Origin: Candidatus Aminicenantota bacterium
GTDB lineage: Bacteria; Acidobacteriota; Aminicenantia; Aminicenantales; Aminicenantaceae
Length of the DNA stretch: 18,246 bases
Direction: 5' to 3'
Assembly (NCBI GenBank): GCA_030620655.1
Contig: JAUXEH010000015.1
Location: 1-18,246, forward strand
Below the pieces are notes generated by a model. That model did no database searches and was not told the origin of the DNA. It was given only the letters and a program-made list of their open reading frames with translations. Below are positions 7,479 through 15,194 of this stretch, in pieces. Made by a program: the position numbers and the translations under genes. Numbering within the stretch: the stretch's first letter is position 1; the number at the start of each line of letters is the position of its first letter.

Positions 7479-7508
7479 GTCGGTGTGCCTCCGAAGATGT
7501 GAATACAC

Positions 7509-7540
7509 GGGCCGGGGCAAGCCCCCGGCCCTTTTTTTTT
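7509..7540 (+). terminator. Strong intrinsic terminator after the PKD-barrel gene
   Basis: A perfect 9-base GC stem, GGGCCGGGG (7509-7517) with CCCCGGCCC (7523-7531), encloses the 5-base loop CAAGC and is followed by nine T residues (7532-7540). This is a textbook rho-independent terminator 30 bases after the stop codon. Confidence 0.95.
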
Positions 7541-7562
7541 AGATCTCGGAAGATAAAAAACG

Positions 7563-8426
7563 ATGCAGATCGCGTTGATCGGGGCTGACGGCCAGCTTGG
7601 CTCCGATCTCCTCGAGCGCCTCGTAGAGAGACATGAGGTCCGCGCCTGGACCTATCCGGATGTGGACATCACCCGGCCGCAGGAACTGGACTCCCGGTGC
7701 CGGGAATTGCAGCCCGATCTGCTCATTAACACGGCAGCCTACAACCTGGTGGATGGGGCCGAGGAAGACCCGGCGGCTGCGTTTTCCCTCAATGCGTTCG
7801 CTGTCCGCGATCTGGCATTTATCTGCCGGGACACGGATACGATCCTCATGCATTTCAGCAGCGATTATGTGTTCGATGGTACCCAGCGGGCACCCTATTC
7901 AGAGGAGGATTCGCCGTCCCCCTTGAGCGTGTACGGCGTGTCCAAACTGGCGGGTGAATACTTCGTGCGCTCCATCCTGTCCCGATACTTCCTGATCCGC
8001 ACCTGTGGCCTGTACGGCACGGCCGGGTGCTGGGGCAAGGGATACAACTTCGTGGACACCATGGTGCGCCGGGCTCGGGAAAAGCAGCCCGTCCAGGTGG
8101 TGAACGACCAGTATGTCACGCCCACCTCCACCCTGGAACTCGCACACCGCCTCTCGGACCTGATCGAGGTCGGGAGGTTCGGTCTCTTTCACATGACCAA
8201 TGCCGGCCAGTGCAGCTGGTACGAGTTCGCTGCTGAGATCTTCCGCATCCTGAGTATGGAGCCGGACCTGAGGGGTGTGGATTCTGCGGCGTACGGGGCC
8301 AGAGCCAAGCGTCCGGTTTTTTCCGTGCTGGAGAACCGCCACGCCGATCGGATCGGGTTGCCGGGATTTTCACCCTGGGCGATAGCCCTCAAAGACTACC
8401 TTATACGTAAAGGCTACCTCAAGTAA
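7563..8426 (+). CDS. rfbD: dTDP-4-dehydrorhamnose reductase
   Basis: Last enzyme of dTDP-L-rhamnose synthesis: it reduces dTDP-4-dehydro-L-rhamnose with NAD(P)H to give the sugar donor for O-antigen or other surface glycans. The 287-residue length is normal for RfbD/RmlD. The extended short-chain dehydrogenase fold is shown by the Rossmann motif GADGQLG (7-13), NTAAYNLVDGAEEDP (56-70), SSDYVFDG (99-106) and the catalytic Y124-x3-K128 in YGVSK. The substrate-side signature RPVFSVLEN (250-258) is typical of the family. The ATG follows GGAAG with suitable spacing. rfbA, rfbB and rfbC are not in the window. The gene starts 22 bases after a strong terminator with no obvious promoter between, so its expression is puzzling. 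It probably supplies rhamnose for glycans such as those made by the GT operon. Confidence 0.93.
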   Translation: MQIALIGADGQLGSDLLERLVERHEVRAWTYPDVDITRPQELDSRCRELQPDLLINTAAYNLVDGAEEDPAAAFSLNAFAVRDLAFICRDTDTILMHFSSDYVFDGTQRAPYSEEDSPSPLSVYGVSKLAGEYFVRSILSRYFLIRTCGLYGTAGCWGKGYNFVDTMVRRAREKQPVQVVNDQYVTPTSTLELAHRLSDLIEVGRFGLFHMTNAGQCSWYEFAAEIFRILSMEPDLRGVDSAAYGARAKRPVFSVLENRHADRIGLPGFSPWAIALKDYLIRKGYLK

Positions 8427-8454
8427 CCTATCATCCCACCCGCAGGGTAAAAGA

Positions 8455-8505
8455 TGCCGACATTTGGTGCAAAAGAGTTTTTCGATTGGAAATGTCGGCA
8501 GCTTT
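8455..8505. terminator. Bidirectional hairpin terminator between rfbD and the DUF507 pair
   Basis: TGCCGACATTT (8455-8465) and AAATGTCGGCA (8490-8500) make a perfect 11-base stem. On the plus strand it is followed by GCTTTTAT and on the minus strand by TCTTTTAC, so it can end transcription of both convergent units. The 24-base loop (8466-8489) is longer than usual and holds an inner AAAA/TTTT pairing. Confidence 0.75.
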
Positions 8506-8520
8506 TATGAATAATTCAGA

Positions 8521-8808
8521 CTAGAAGAATTTGCCGAGCTTATTGATCTCCTCATTATAATACTTCCGGTAGAGGATCTCCCATTCCCGGCTTCCATCTT
8601 TGATGGGTTTCTTCTGGGACTCGATCTTTTCCGTCGCTTTCCTGTCGATGAGATCGTAGAGCTTCATCTCATCCTCGATGGAGCGGACGATGTTCAAGCG
8701 GATATCGTTGGGCTCATCCAGGAATTCGACTTCATCGTCTGCGAACAGAGCTTCGAGGATTTTCCTCGAAAGGAAGTTGATCTTTTCTCTGGACAGCCTG
8801 ATGCTCAT
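8521..8808 (-). CDS. DUF507 family protein, second of tandem pair
   Basis: A 95-residue, highly charged helical protein matching the DUF507 family in length and in its C-terminal pattern ILYRKYYNEEINKLGKFF. The function of the family is not established. No signal peptide or membrane segment is visible, so it is cytoplasmic. Its ATG overlaps the stop of the upstream DUF507 gene (TGA within ATGA), implying coupled translation and probably a hetero-oligomer with that protein. It ends 20 bases from the bidirectional terminator. Confidence 0.85.
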   Translation of the reverse strand: MSIRLSREKINFLSRKILEALFADDEVEFLDEPNDIRLNIVRSIEDEMKLYDLIDRKATEKIESQKKPIKDGSREWEILYRKYYNEEINKLGKFF

Positions 8809-9083
8809 AGGACGATGTCTTTTTCCTTGGCCAGTTTGGTCTTTATCATTTTGAACATCGTCTGGTACTCGATGTTCTCTCTCCGGATCTTTTCAATGTG
8901 CTGGTTCAAGATCTCCCTGACATCCTGGTCAAGTTTGTCTTCGTTCATAAATTCTTCTGTGATGAGATGGTTCAGGCTTTCCACCAGCCTGTTCCTGTTG
9001 TCCGCGATGATTTTTTCTTCTTTGAGCAGATCGCGGCAGATAGAAAAAGCCAGGTGTTCGATCTGCAGCTTGCTCAATCTCAT
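8805..9083 (-). CDS. DUF507 family protein, first of tandem pair
   Basis: A 92-residue charged helical protein beginning MRLSKLQIEHLA, a DUF507-like start, with no known activity. The open frame extends upstream to 9272, but that extension has no family resemblance, overlaps the transporter small-subunit gene, and would more than double the usual half of the protein, so the ATG at 9083 is chosen. A second Met three codons upstream (9092) is an alternative. A candidate promoter ends close to the start codon. The neighbouring DUF507 copy is about the same size but clearly diverged, so the pair is an old duplication. Confidence 0.8.
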   Translation of the reverse strand: MRLSKLQIEHLAFSICRDLLKEEKIIADNRNRLVESLNHLITEEFMNEDKLDQDVREILNQHIEKIRRENIEYQTMFKMIKTKLAKEKDIVL

Positions 9084-9092
9084 GGTTTCCAT

Positions 9093-9121
9093 ACAATACA
9101 CTACATCCGGGCAAAATTCAA
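9093..9121 (-). promoter_or_regulatory. Candidate promoter of the DUF507 pair
   Basis: On the minus strand TTGAAT (9121-9116) and TATTGT (9098-9093) are separated by 17 bases; each box matches four of six consensus bases. Transcription would begin near 9086, only a few bases before the ATG at 9083, so the message would have almost no leader. The remaining gap to 9222 shows no other clear signal. Confidence 0.45.
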
Positions 9122-9222
9122 GCCCATACCGGGGCCGGTTGCAGGTCATTCCTAGGGGGGAAAGTACCGGGCTGCTCAGACACGGCCTGTTTTCCTCCGG
9201 TCGGACCCTGAAGAAAGGGGGC

Positions 9223-9318
9223 TCAGTTTTCCTTGGAAGACAAGTAGAGAGATAAAAGGAAACCACCGACACAGATCCCGAAGATCAGGATCATCATCAG
9301 AATAGCTTCAATCGTCAT
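9223..9318 (-). CDS. Small subunit of NSS transporter (MetS-like microprotein)
   Basis: A 31-residue single-pass membrane microprotein. It begins MTIEAILMMILIFGI, has one hydrophobic helix over about residues 4-26 with a GG pair in the middle, and ends with the polar tail SSKEN. Tiny partners of this shape follow sodium-dependent NSS amino acid transporters; the described example is MetS of the methionine/alanine importer MetPS in Corynebacterium, where the small subunit is needed for transport. The ATG overlaps the end of the transporter gene by 11 bases and follows GGTGAG, so it would be translated by coupling. The length, hydrophobicity and position make this a real gene despite its size. 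The assignment to the MetS family is from memory of the family pattern, without a search. Confidence 0.78.
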   Translation of the reverse strand: MTIEAILMMILIFGICVGGFLLSLYLSSKEN

Positions 9319-10777
9319 AGTTGCTCACCACGAATCGCTTGGTAATGAGTTTGTTGAAAAGTATAAATACCGCGAGAGCCACGGCCCATTGTAAAAGCAC
9401 CGTCCCCACAGACCCCCTGGAGAAGATATCGAGCCAGTTTTCCGGATCGCCCTGGTAGCTGTCCCAGAACCACCAGACCAGCATCACGATGATCTGGACC
9501 GGCAGTAAGAATTTGACAAGAAAATCGAATGCTTTCCCCAGTTTGATCTTGTGCGCGGGGTCGGTGATGATCTCCTCACGGAATCTCTTGGGGCCGATCT
9601 TCAGGACCATGAATATGAAGAACGAGCCGCTGACCAGGAGTCCCAGGCCCCAGACATGATCCTGGTTGTTGAAGAAGCCCATGCTTAAGGCGGAGGGCAG
9701 CCCCAGCACGAAGCAGGCTCCGCCTACGATCAGGACGGCCTTTTTCCGGGAGAACTTCCCGTCCATAAATATTCGAGTGATGAGTTCGAGCTGGGCTATG
9801 AGGGAGGAGAAGGCGGCAAAACACAAGGCGAGGAAAAATAGTGCCAGAAAGAAAGAACCGGACGGGATCTGAGAGAACAGGTTGGGGATCCATTTGAAGG
9901 TCAGCCCTTCGTTTCCCTGTCTCATGATGTCCAGGACTTTTTCCTGTGCCATGTTCTGCCCGTAGAAGAACGAGAATACGGTCGGGATCACAACGATGGC
10001 GGCCAACAGGGAGGCCAGATTGTTTCCGAAACCCAGAGTGGCGGCGGTCACGACTGGGTTCTCATTTTTCCGGGAGTAGACCGCATAGGTGAGAAGCAAT
10101 CCCCACCCGGCTCCCGTCGACCAGGCGGCCTGGCTGGCCGCGTTCAACCAGACCTCGAGATTTCCCAATTGCGAGAAATTAGGAGTGAACAAGAAATTCA
10201 ATCCCTGAAAGGCCCCGGGTAGGGTGAGGGCGCGTGCGGCTGCCACCAGGAGGAGGATGAAGAGGGAGGGGATGAGAATCCGGTTCGCCCGCTCAATCCC
10301 TTTGACCACGCCGAAGTAGATGATGCCACACCCGATAAAGATGGCGGCGAAATGAAACACGACCGGCTCCCAAGACGAGGTGAAGCCCACCCAGAAGCGC
10401 TCTGGATTCTTGTTGACCAGGCCCTGAAAGCACGTGGCCAGGAAATACTTCAGGCACCAGCCGGTTACGACGGCATAATAAAACGTGATGGCTGCGGTGA
10501 CGAATGCCACCCATGTTCCCATCCAGGCGAATTTCCGGCCCATCAAATCGGCGAAAGAGCCGATCACCCCTTGTCGCGTTTTCTTCCCCACTGCGAGTTC
10601 GATGGTGAGAAGGGGAAACGCCCAGATAAACAGGAACAGGATCCACACCAGCATGAAGGCGCCTCCGCCGTACTGGGCTACGATGCGGGGGAAGCGCCAC
10701 ATGTTTCCGGTTCCCACGGCCATCCCCAGGCCAGCGAAGACGATCCCCCAGCGGGAAAAAGATTCTTTTTGGCTCAT
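9308..10777 (-). CDS. Sodium-dependent amino acid transporter, NSS/SNF family
   Basis: A 489-residue polytopic inner-membrane protein of the LeuT-fold neurotransmitter:sodium symporter family, importing an amino acid with Na+. Transmembrane helix 1 carries the substrate and sodium site, GLGMAVGTGNMWRFPRIVAQ (17-36), followed by YGGGAF, equivalent to the LeuT GNxxRFP and NGGGAF motifs. Helix 6 region has SQAAWSTGAGWGLLLTYAVY, with the unwound GAG segment. About 12 helices fit the hydrophobicity. The ATG follows AGGG and is 12 bases from the truB stop, so it is in the nusA operon. The microprotein gene overlaps its 3' end. The substrate is not readable; methionine, alanine or another neutral or aromatic amino acid are possible. 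Confidence 0.93.
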   Translation of the reverse strand: MSQKESFSRWGIVFAGLGMAVGTGNMWRFPRIVAQYGGGAFMLVWILFLFIWAFPLLTIELAVGKKTRQGVIGSFADLMGRKFAWMGTWVAFVTAAITFYYAVVTGWCLKYFLATCFQGLVNKNPERFWVGFTSSWEPVVFHFAAIFIGCGIIYFGVVKGIERANRILIPSLFILLLVAAARALTLPGAFQGLNFLFTPNFSQLGNLEVWLNAASQAAWSTGAGWGLLLTYAVYSRKNENPVVTAATLGFGNNLASLLAAIVVIPTVFSFFYGQNMAQEKVLDIMRQGNEGLTFKWIPNLFSQIPSGSFFLALFFLALCFAAFSSLIAQLELITRIFMDGKFSRKKAVLIVGGACFVLGLPSALSMGFFNNQDHVWGLGLLVSGSFFIFMVLKIGPKRFREEIITDPAHKIKLGKAFDFLVKFLLPVQIIVMLVWWFWDSYQGDPENWLDIFSRGSVGTVLLQWAVALAVFILFNKLITKRFVVSNYDD

Positions 10778-10789
10778 TTGACCCTCACT

Positions 10790-11731
10790 TTACTGATTGG
10801 CTGTGCCCGTGTCAACGACCAGGAAGGGATGCAGGCCGTTTTGACCGGGGGCTTTGCGCGCTAATGCCAGGAGCCGTCCTTCCCGGCTGAAGAGCCGGAA
10901 TACTGACGACTCAAGGCTCTTGTCGGGTCCGTCGGCTGTGCCGTTGTCCAGAACACTGGCAATATGCTGGGGAGCGATGAGATTGCCGTTGCGGGCCAGG
11001 GCAGCTCCCTCCTCACTGAGGACGAGCCTCGGGCACTCGGGCAGGAGCTCTTCGATGGGCATAAGGAATTCCCCTGTGTTTCCGGATGCGCACAGCTCGG
11101 CGATCTCCTCCAGGGAGAGGGCGTCCTCCAGGCTGAACCGTCCTATAGCGGTGCGGACGAGCCGTGTCATATGTGCGCCGCACTCCAGCTCCTGACCCAG
11201 ATCATGGGCCAGGGAGCGGATATACGTTCCGGAGGAACATCGGACACTGAACTCGACATCCGGGGCGTGGAAGCTCATGCAGCGGAATGAGTGAACGGTC
11301 ACAAGTGCCGGAGTCAGTGGTGTGGGCTGATTGGCTCTCGCCAGCTTATAGAGAGGCTGACCCTTGTACTTCTTGGCTGAGAAGGGAGGGGGGAGTTGAG
11401 ATATCTCACCTTCGAAACGCCGCATGGCCAGTTCCAGCTCCGACTGGTCCGGCCATCGAGTGGATGGAGAGGAAGTGGGGTTGCCTGTGGAATCATAGGT
11501 GTCCATGGACTGCCCCAACCGGATCTCTCCCGTGTAGGTCTTCCCCAGCTTGGAATAAAATGGGAACAAGCGTGTGGCGGAGCCGACCGCCACCAGGAGC
11601 AGTCCCGTTGCCAGGGGATCCAGTGTACCGAAATGGCCGATCTTGTGTCCGGGGAGCAGGATGCGCACCTGTTTGACCACGTCATGGGACGTGATCAGAG
11701 GCGGCTTCCGGACCTGGATAATGCCGTCCAT
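10790..11731 (-). CDS. truB: tRNA pseudouridine(55) synthase
   Basis: Converts U55 to pseudouridine in the T-loop of tRNAs. The 313-residue length is typical. The catalytic motif GHFGTLDPLATGLL (32-45) contains the nucleophile Asp38. YTGEIRLGQSMDTYDSTGN (71-89), PPPFSAKKYKGQPLYKLAR (114-132) and CSSGTYIRSLAHDLG (165-179) are further family signatures. Residues after about 225 form the C-terminal extension usually holding a PUA-like domain. It stands 44 bases after nrnA and lacks a clear Shine-Dalgarno, so the start is the least sure part. This placement after rbfA in the nusA-infB operon is a widespread bacterial arrangement. Confidence 0.95.
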   Translation of the reverse strand: MDGIIQVRKPPLITSHDVVKQVRILLPGHKIGHFGTLDPLATGLLLVAVGSATRLFPFYSKLGKTYTGEIRLGQSMDTYDSTGNPTSSPSTRWPDQSELELAMRRFEGEISQLPPPFSAKKYKGQPLYKLARANQPTPLTPALVTVHSFRCMSFHAPDVEFSVRCSSGTYIRSLAHDLGQELECGAHMTRLVRTAIGRFSLEDALSLEEIAELCASGNTGEFLMPIEELLPECPRLVLSEEGAALARNGNLIAPQHIASVLDNGTADGPDKSLESSVFRLFSREGRLLALARKAPGQNGLHPFLVVDTGTANQ

Positions 11732-11775
11732 GCTGTATTTTGTGCAGCGCCGGTGTCGCCGGGCGCTGATCGTGT

Positions 11776-12750
11776 CTATGTCTGTCCGTTTTCCTTGAGC
11801 AGGCGGTTGACCTCGGCAGGGATGTCTCGGATCAGGGTCTCATATTTTCCCGTTACCGTAAAACCGGCGGCGTGGAGATGCCCTCCGCCTCCATAATGCT
11901 CAGCCACCATGGCTGCATTGGCCGAGGCTTTGGATCGGATGCTCACCCGGAATGTGTCCTCTTTCATCTCCTTGAAGAAGAGGACTATGTGAGCCCCTTT
12001 GACGGAGCGGGCGAGCGTGGTGATGTCTTCGGTGTCGATCTCCTTCAGGTTCAGATCGTCCAGGAACCGCTTGAACATGGTGATGACGGCGATGTTGCCC
12101 TCCGGATTCATCTCCAGGGTCGACAGGACCTGTCCCAGCAGTTTGACCTTTTCATAGGGGTTGTTGTTGAAGATCATCTCCGTCACCAGTATGGGCACGG
12201 CTCCGTGCTTGACGAGCTGGTGGCTGATCTCGAAAGCCTCCGCATTGGTGTTGGAAAATTGGAACGACCCGGTATCCGAGACGATGGCGCTGTAGAGCTG
12301 GGTGGCGATCAGGGGAGTGAAGGTGATCCCCAGCTCTTCTCCCAGGCGGAAGATCATGCAGGCGACTGCCGGGGCCTCCGGGTCGACCCAGTTGATATCC
12401 GCATAGAGATCGTTGGAGTGGTGGTGATCGATGTTGATCTTGAAATAGTCTTCAAGAAGGGACTGTCCTGAGCGGGAGACGTTGGCACACTCCAGCAGGA
12501 TGACGCAGTCATAGCTGTCGTGCGGCATCTCTCCGAACCGGATCCGGTCCACATCCGGGAAGTTATTGAAGGGGAAAGGAAGCGGGTCTTTGATAAAGAC
12601 TCCCATCTCTATGCCCAGCATCTCTCCCATGAAGAGCAGGGCGAGGCTGGTGCAGATGGAGTCGCCGTCAGGCCGGAGATGGGAAAGGACGGCGATTTTG
12701 CGGCTTTCCAGGATCTTTTCTTTGATTCGTTTGATAGGCTCAGCGTTCAT
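11776..12750 (-). CDS. nrnA: DHH/DHHA1 bifunctional oligoribonuclease and PAP phosphatase
   Basis: Degrades nano-RNAs (2-5 nt) and, in known NrnA, dephosphorylates 3'-phosphoadenosine 5'-phosphate, using two metal ions. The 324-residue protein has motif I SHLRPDGDS (23-31: H24, D28, D30), the DHH motif DHHHS (108-112), a DHH-domain motif SDTGSFQF (158-165) and the DHHA1 substrate loop GGGGHLHAAGF (287-297). The position of motif II that is usually Asp is Glu87 (LLECANVSRSG). The start overlaps the rbfA stop by 11 bases. Location between rbfA and truB is the usual one. Family assignment is firm; the phosphatase side activity is inferred. Confidence 0.93.
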   Translation of the reverse strand: MNAEPIKRIKEKILESRKIAVLSHLRPDGDSICTSLALLFMGEMLGIEMGVFIKDPLPFPFNNFPDVDRIRFGEMPHDSYDCVILLECANVSRSGQSLLEDYFKINIDHHHSNDLYADINWVDPEAPAVACMIFRLGEELGITFTPLIATQLYSAIVSDTGSFQFSNTNAEAFEISHQLVKHGAVPILVTEMIFNNNPYEKVKLLGQVLSTLEMNPEGNIAVITMFKRFLDDLNLKEIDTEDITTLARSVKGAHIVLFFKEMKEDTFRVSIRSKASANAAMVAEHYGGGGHLHAAGFTVTGKYETLIRDIPAEVNRLLKENGQT

Positions 12751-13090
12751 GGTCTTTGATGCCGTTCAGGAGCTCGTCGATCCGGCTTTCATGTCCCACC
12801 TGCGGGTCCAGTGAAAAAATGAGCTTGGGATTATACTTCAATTTAGAACGTGAGGCAATAGATTTGCGTAGACTTTTCTGCAGGTCGTCGATGTGCCGCA
12901 GCGCAGCCTTCGGATCCTCCTCTCCGAAGACGCTGACGTACACGTAGGCGATCTGCAGGTCTTTGCTTATCTCCACGCGGGTGACCGTGATCAGGCCCGC
13001 TTCCGAATCTTGCATCAGGGTGATGAGCTGTGAGCTCAGGATCTCCTGGATCAGGCTGGCGACTTTTTTCTGTCTGAGGCTCTCATTCAT
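12740..13090 (-). CDS. rbfA: 30S ribosome-binding factor A
   Basis: Binds the pre-30S subunit near the 5' end of 16S rRNA and helps its maturation, notably at low temperature. The 116-residue length is normal. The KH-like fold is shown by ITVTRVEISKDLQIAYVYVS (34-53), a match to the family core, then the helix around PKAALRHIDDLQKSLRKSI. LKYNPKLIFSLDP (84-96) and the terminal ESRIDELL complete the signature. It sits 10 bases after DUF503 and overlaps nrnA by 11 bases, so it is co-translated with both. Confidence 0.95.
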   Translation of the reverse strand: MNESLRQKKVASLIQEILSSQLITLMQDSEAGLITVTRVEISKDLQIAYVYVSVFGEEDPKAALRHIDDLQKSLRKSIASRSKLKYNPKLIFSLDPQVGHESRIDELLNGIKDHER

Positions 13091-13100
13091 GCGGGCTTTC

Positions 13101-13382
13101 TCAGAGATAAGAGATGTCGACCTTCAATATTTCCCCGTCTATGGTCTCCTCGATGTCTCTGACGATCTGATTCAGGGTTTTCTCGATAATGTGCCTCTGG
13201 CTGTTCAGGGTCACCATCCCGATGCGTGATCTTTGCCATTTGTCCTGGAAGTCGAGTTCTGAGACCGCAATGTTGTGCCGGCTCTTGAGCCGGTCCTGCA
13301 GCCGCCTGAGGCGCTTCCTTTTTTCTTTCAGCGAGTGGGAGTAGGGAAAGTATATCTCAAGCACAAGGCAGCCGATGATCAT
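13101..13382 (-). CDS. ylxP: DUF503 family protein (YlxP-like)
   Basis: A 93-residue cytoplasmic protein of the DUF503/YlxP family, ferredoxin-like in fold. It has the family start VLEIYFPYSHSLKEKRKRLR (7-26), then HNIAVSELDFQDKWQRSRIG and a C-terminal strand ending VDISYL. The molecular role is not established, but the gene almost always lies between infB and rbfA, as here (20 bases after infB, 10 before rbfA), which suggests a ribosome-related job. No clear Shine-Dalgarno precedes it. The symbol is by family resemblance. Confidence 0.9.
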   Translation of the reverse strand: MIIGCLVLEIYFPYSHSLKEKRKRLRRLQDRLKSRHNIAVSELDFQDKWQRSRIGMVTLNSQRHIIEKTLNQIVRDIEETIDGEILKVDISYL

Positions 13383-13402
13383 GATTATCGAAAATGTCTA
13401 TG

Positions 13403-15181
13403 TCAGAGCGATTCGGGAGCGACCTTTTCCGTGGTATACGCCTCGATAATATCTCCTTCCTGGATCCCCTTGAACCGGTCCAAGCCGATGCCGCATTCGT
13501 AATCCTTCTTCACTTCCGTAACATTGTTTTTCAGGTGTTTGAGCGAAGAGATGCGACCTTCGTAGATGACTTCCTCTCCCCGTATGAGGCGGACATCCGC
13601 ATTCCGTGTGATCTTCCCATCCGAGACCAGGCAGCCGGCGACCTCTCCCGCACGGGGGATGTGGAACACGCGCTTGATCTGGGCGCGTCCGAGGTAGATC
13701 TCCTTAATCACGGGATCCAGGAGTCCGACCATGGCTTTTTTGATATCATCCATGAGCTGATAGATCACGTCATAAGTCCGGATCTCGACCTGTTCTTTCT
13801 TTGCCAGGTCCAGGATGTTCTGCTGGGGTTTTATGTTGTATCCCAGGATGATGGCATGGGAGGCCGAGGCCAGCACGATGTCCCGCTCCGTGATGTTGCC
13901 GGTAGCTGAATGAATGATCTTGATTATGACCTGGTCGGTGCTCAAGTTGGGCAGGATGTCGTTCAGGGTATCGACGGACCCGTGCACGTCCCCTTTGATG
14001 ATGAGCCGAAGTTCCTTGGTCCCTCCGCCCTCGATGGACTTGAAGAGCTGATCCAGAGTAAGAGGCGCATCCTTCTGCAGCGGTGTATCTTTCTTGAGAT
14101 TCGAGAGCCGGAAACTGGCGATGCGCTTTGCTGATTCCAGGTCGGATACGACCTGAAAAAGGTCGCCGGCCTGGGGGACCTCCGAGAATCCCATGATCTC
14201 CACCGGCATGGACAGCCCTGCTTCTTTCAGGGTTTTTCCATGCTCGTCGAAGAGCGCCTTGGCCTTGCCAAAGTGAGTGCCGGAGATAAATACATCTCCC
14301 GGATGCAGGGTGCCCTGCTGTATAATGACCGTTGCCAGGGGCCCTTTCTGAGCATCCAGCCGTGCTTCGAGCACGACTCCCTGAGCCGGGACGTTCGGAT
14401 TCCCTTTGAGCTCCAGCATCTCGTTCACCAGGCCTACCATCTCGAGGAGATCGTCCAGGTTGGTCTTTTCCTTGGCGGACACATCCACACTGACGACGTC
14501 GCCTCCCCAGTCTTCCACCAGCAGACCTTCTTTGGAAAGCTGCTGTTTGGCTTTGTCCGGGTCTGCGCCCGCCATATCGATCTTGTTGATGGCGACCAGG
14601 ATGGGAACCCCGGCGGCCTTGGCATGATTGATGGCCTCTTTGGTCTGGGGCATCACACCGTCGTCCGCCGCGACCACCAGGATCACGATATCGGTGGTCT
14701 TGGCTCCGCGTGCCCGCAGGCGTGTGAAGGCCTCGTGGCCCGGTGTGTCGATAAAAGTGATGGAATGGCCCTTGCGATCTAACCGGTAGGCGCCGATGTG
14801 CTGTGTGATTCCGCCGGATTCCTTGTTGACGATGTTGGATTCACGAATGGCATCCAGCAGAGTGGTCTTGCCGTGATCGACATGTCCCATGATGGTCACG
14901 ACCGGCGGGCGGGAAACCAGTTCGTCCGGATCGGACGCAGCCAGCCGCTTGATCTCGTCTTCCACGGAAGTGATCTCGATGGCGACCCCGGAGATCTTGG
15001 TGATGAGGCCTGCGATTTCCTGCGTGATATCCTGATTGACGCCCACTTCCAGGCCCTCCTTGCGCAGGGCATTGATCAGGTCTTTGGCCCTCACTCCGAG
15101 GTTGTCACAAAAGTCTTTCAGGTTGGTGCCCTCGCGAATCTGGGCCTTGGGAGTTTCGTTGTTTTGTTCGTTGCTGCTCAT
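13403..15181 (-). CDS. infB: Translation initiation factor IF-2
   Basis: GTPase that places initiator fMet-tRNA on the 30S subunit and promotes subunit joining. At 592 residues it is a short form: the N-terminal low-complexity region of larger IF-2 proteins is nearly absent, leaving about 90 residues with one IF2_N domain (from about 20 to 50). GTP-binding motifs are complete: G1 GHVDHGKT (99-106), G2 GGIT (123-126), G3 DTPGH (145-149), G4 NKID (199-202). Domains II, III and IV follow, with RAQIKRVFHIPRAGEVAGC in the C2 domain. It is 13 bases after nusA with an AGGA about 12 bases before the ATG, a long spacing. No ylxR gene stands between nusA and infB. Confidence 0.97.
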   Translation of the reverse strand: MSSNEQNNETPKAQIREGTNLKDFCDNLGVRAKDLINALRKEGLEVGVNQDITQEIAGLITKISGVAIEITSVEDEIKRLAASDPDELVSRPPVVTIMGHVDHGKTTLLDAIRESNIVNKESGGITQHIGAYRLDRKGHSITFIDTPGHEAFTRLRARGAKTTDIVILVVAADDGVMPQTKEAINHAKAAGVPILVAINKIDMAGADPDKAKQQLSKEGLLVEDWGGDVVSVDVSAKEKTNLDDLLEMVGLVNEMLELKGNPNVPAQGVVLEARLDAQKGPLATVIIQQGTLHPGDVFISGTHFGKAKALFDEHGKTLKEAGLSMPVEIMGFSEVPQAGDLFQVVSDLESAKRIASFRLSNLKKDTPLQKDAPLTLDQLFKSIEGGGTKELRLIIKGDVHGSVDTLNDILPNLSTDQVIIKIIHSATGNITERDIVLASASHAIILGYNIKPQQNILDLAKKEQVEIRTYDVIYQLMDDIKKAMVGLLDPVIKEIYLGRAQIKRVFHIPRAGEVAGCLVSDGKITRNADVRLIRGEEVIYEGRISSLKHLKNNVTEVKKDYECGIGLDRFKGIQEGDIIEAYTTEKVAPESL

Positions 15182-15194
15182 GATTTTTATTTTC

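Noticed and set aside
9084..9272. N-terminal extension of the first DUF507 protein
   Set aside because: The added residues are low in family resemblance, overlap the microprotein gene in another frame and make the protein far longer than DUF507.
11872..12471. A 199-residue plus-strand open frame within nrnA
   Set aside because: Antisense to the well-supported DHH enzyme; composition is that of a reverse-frame shadow.
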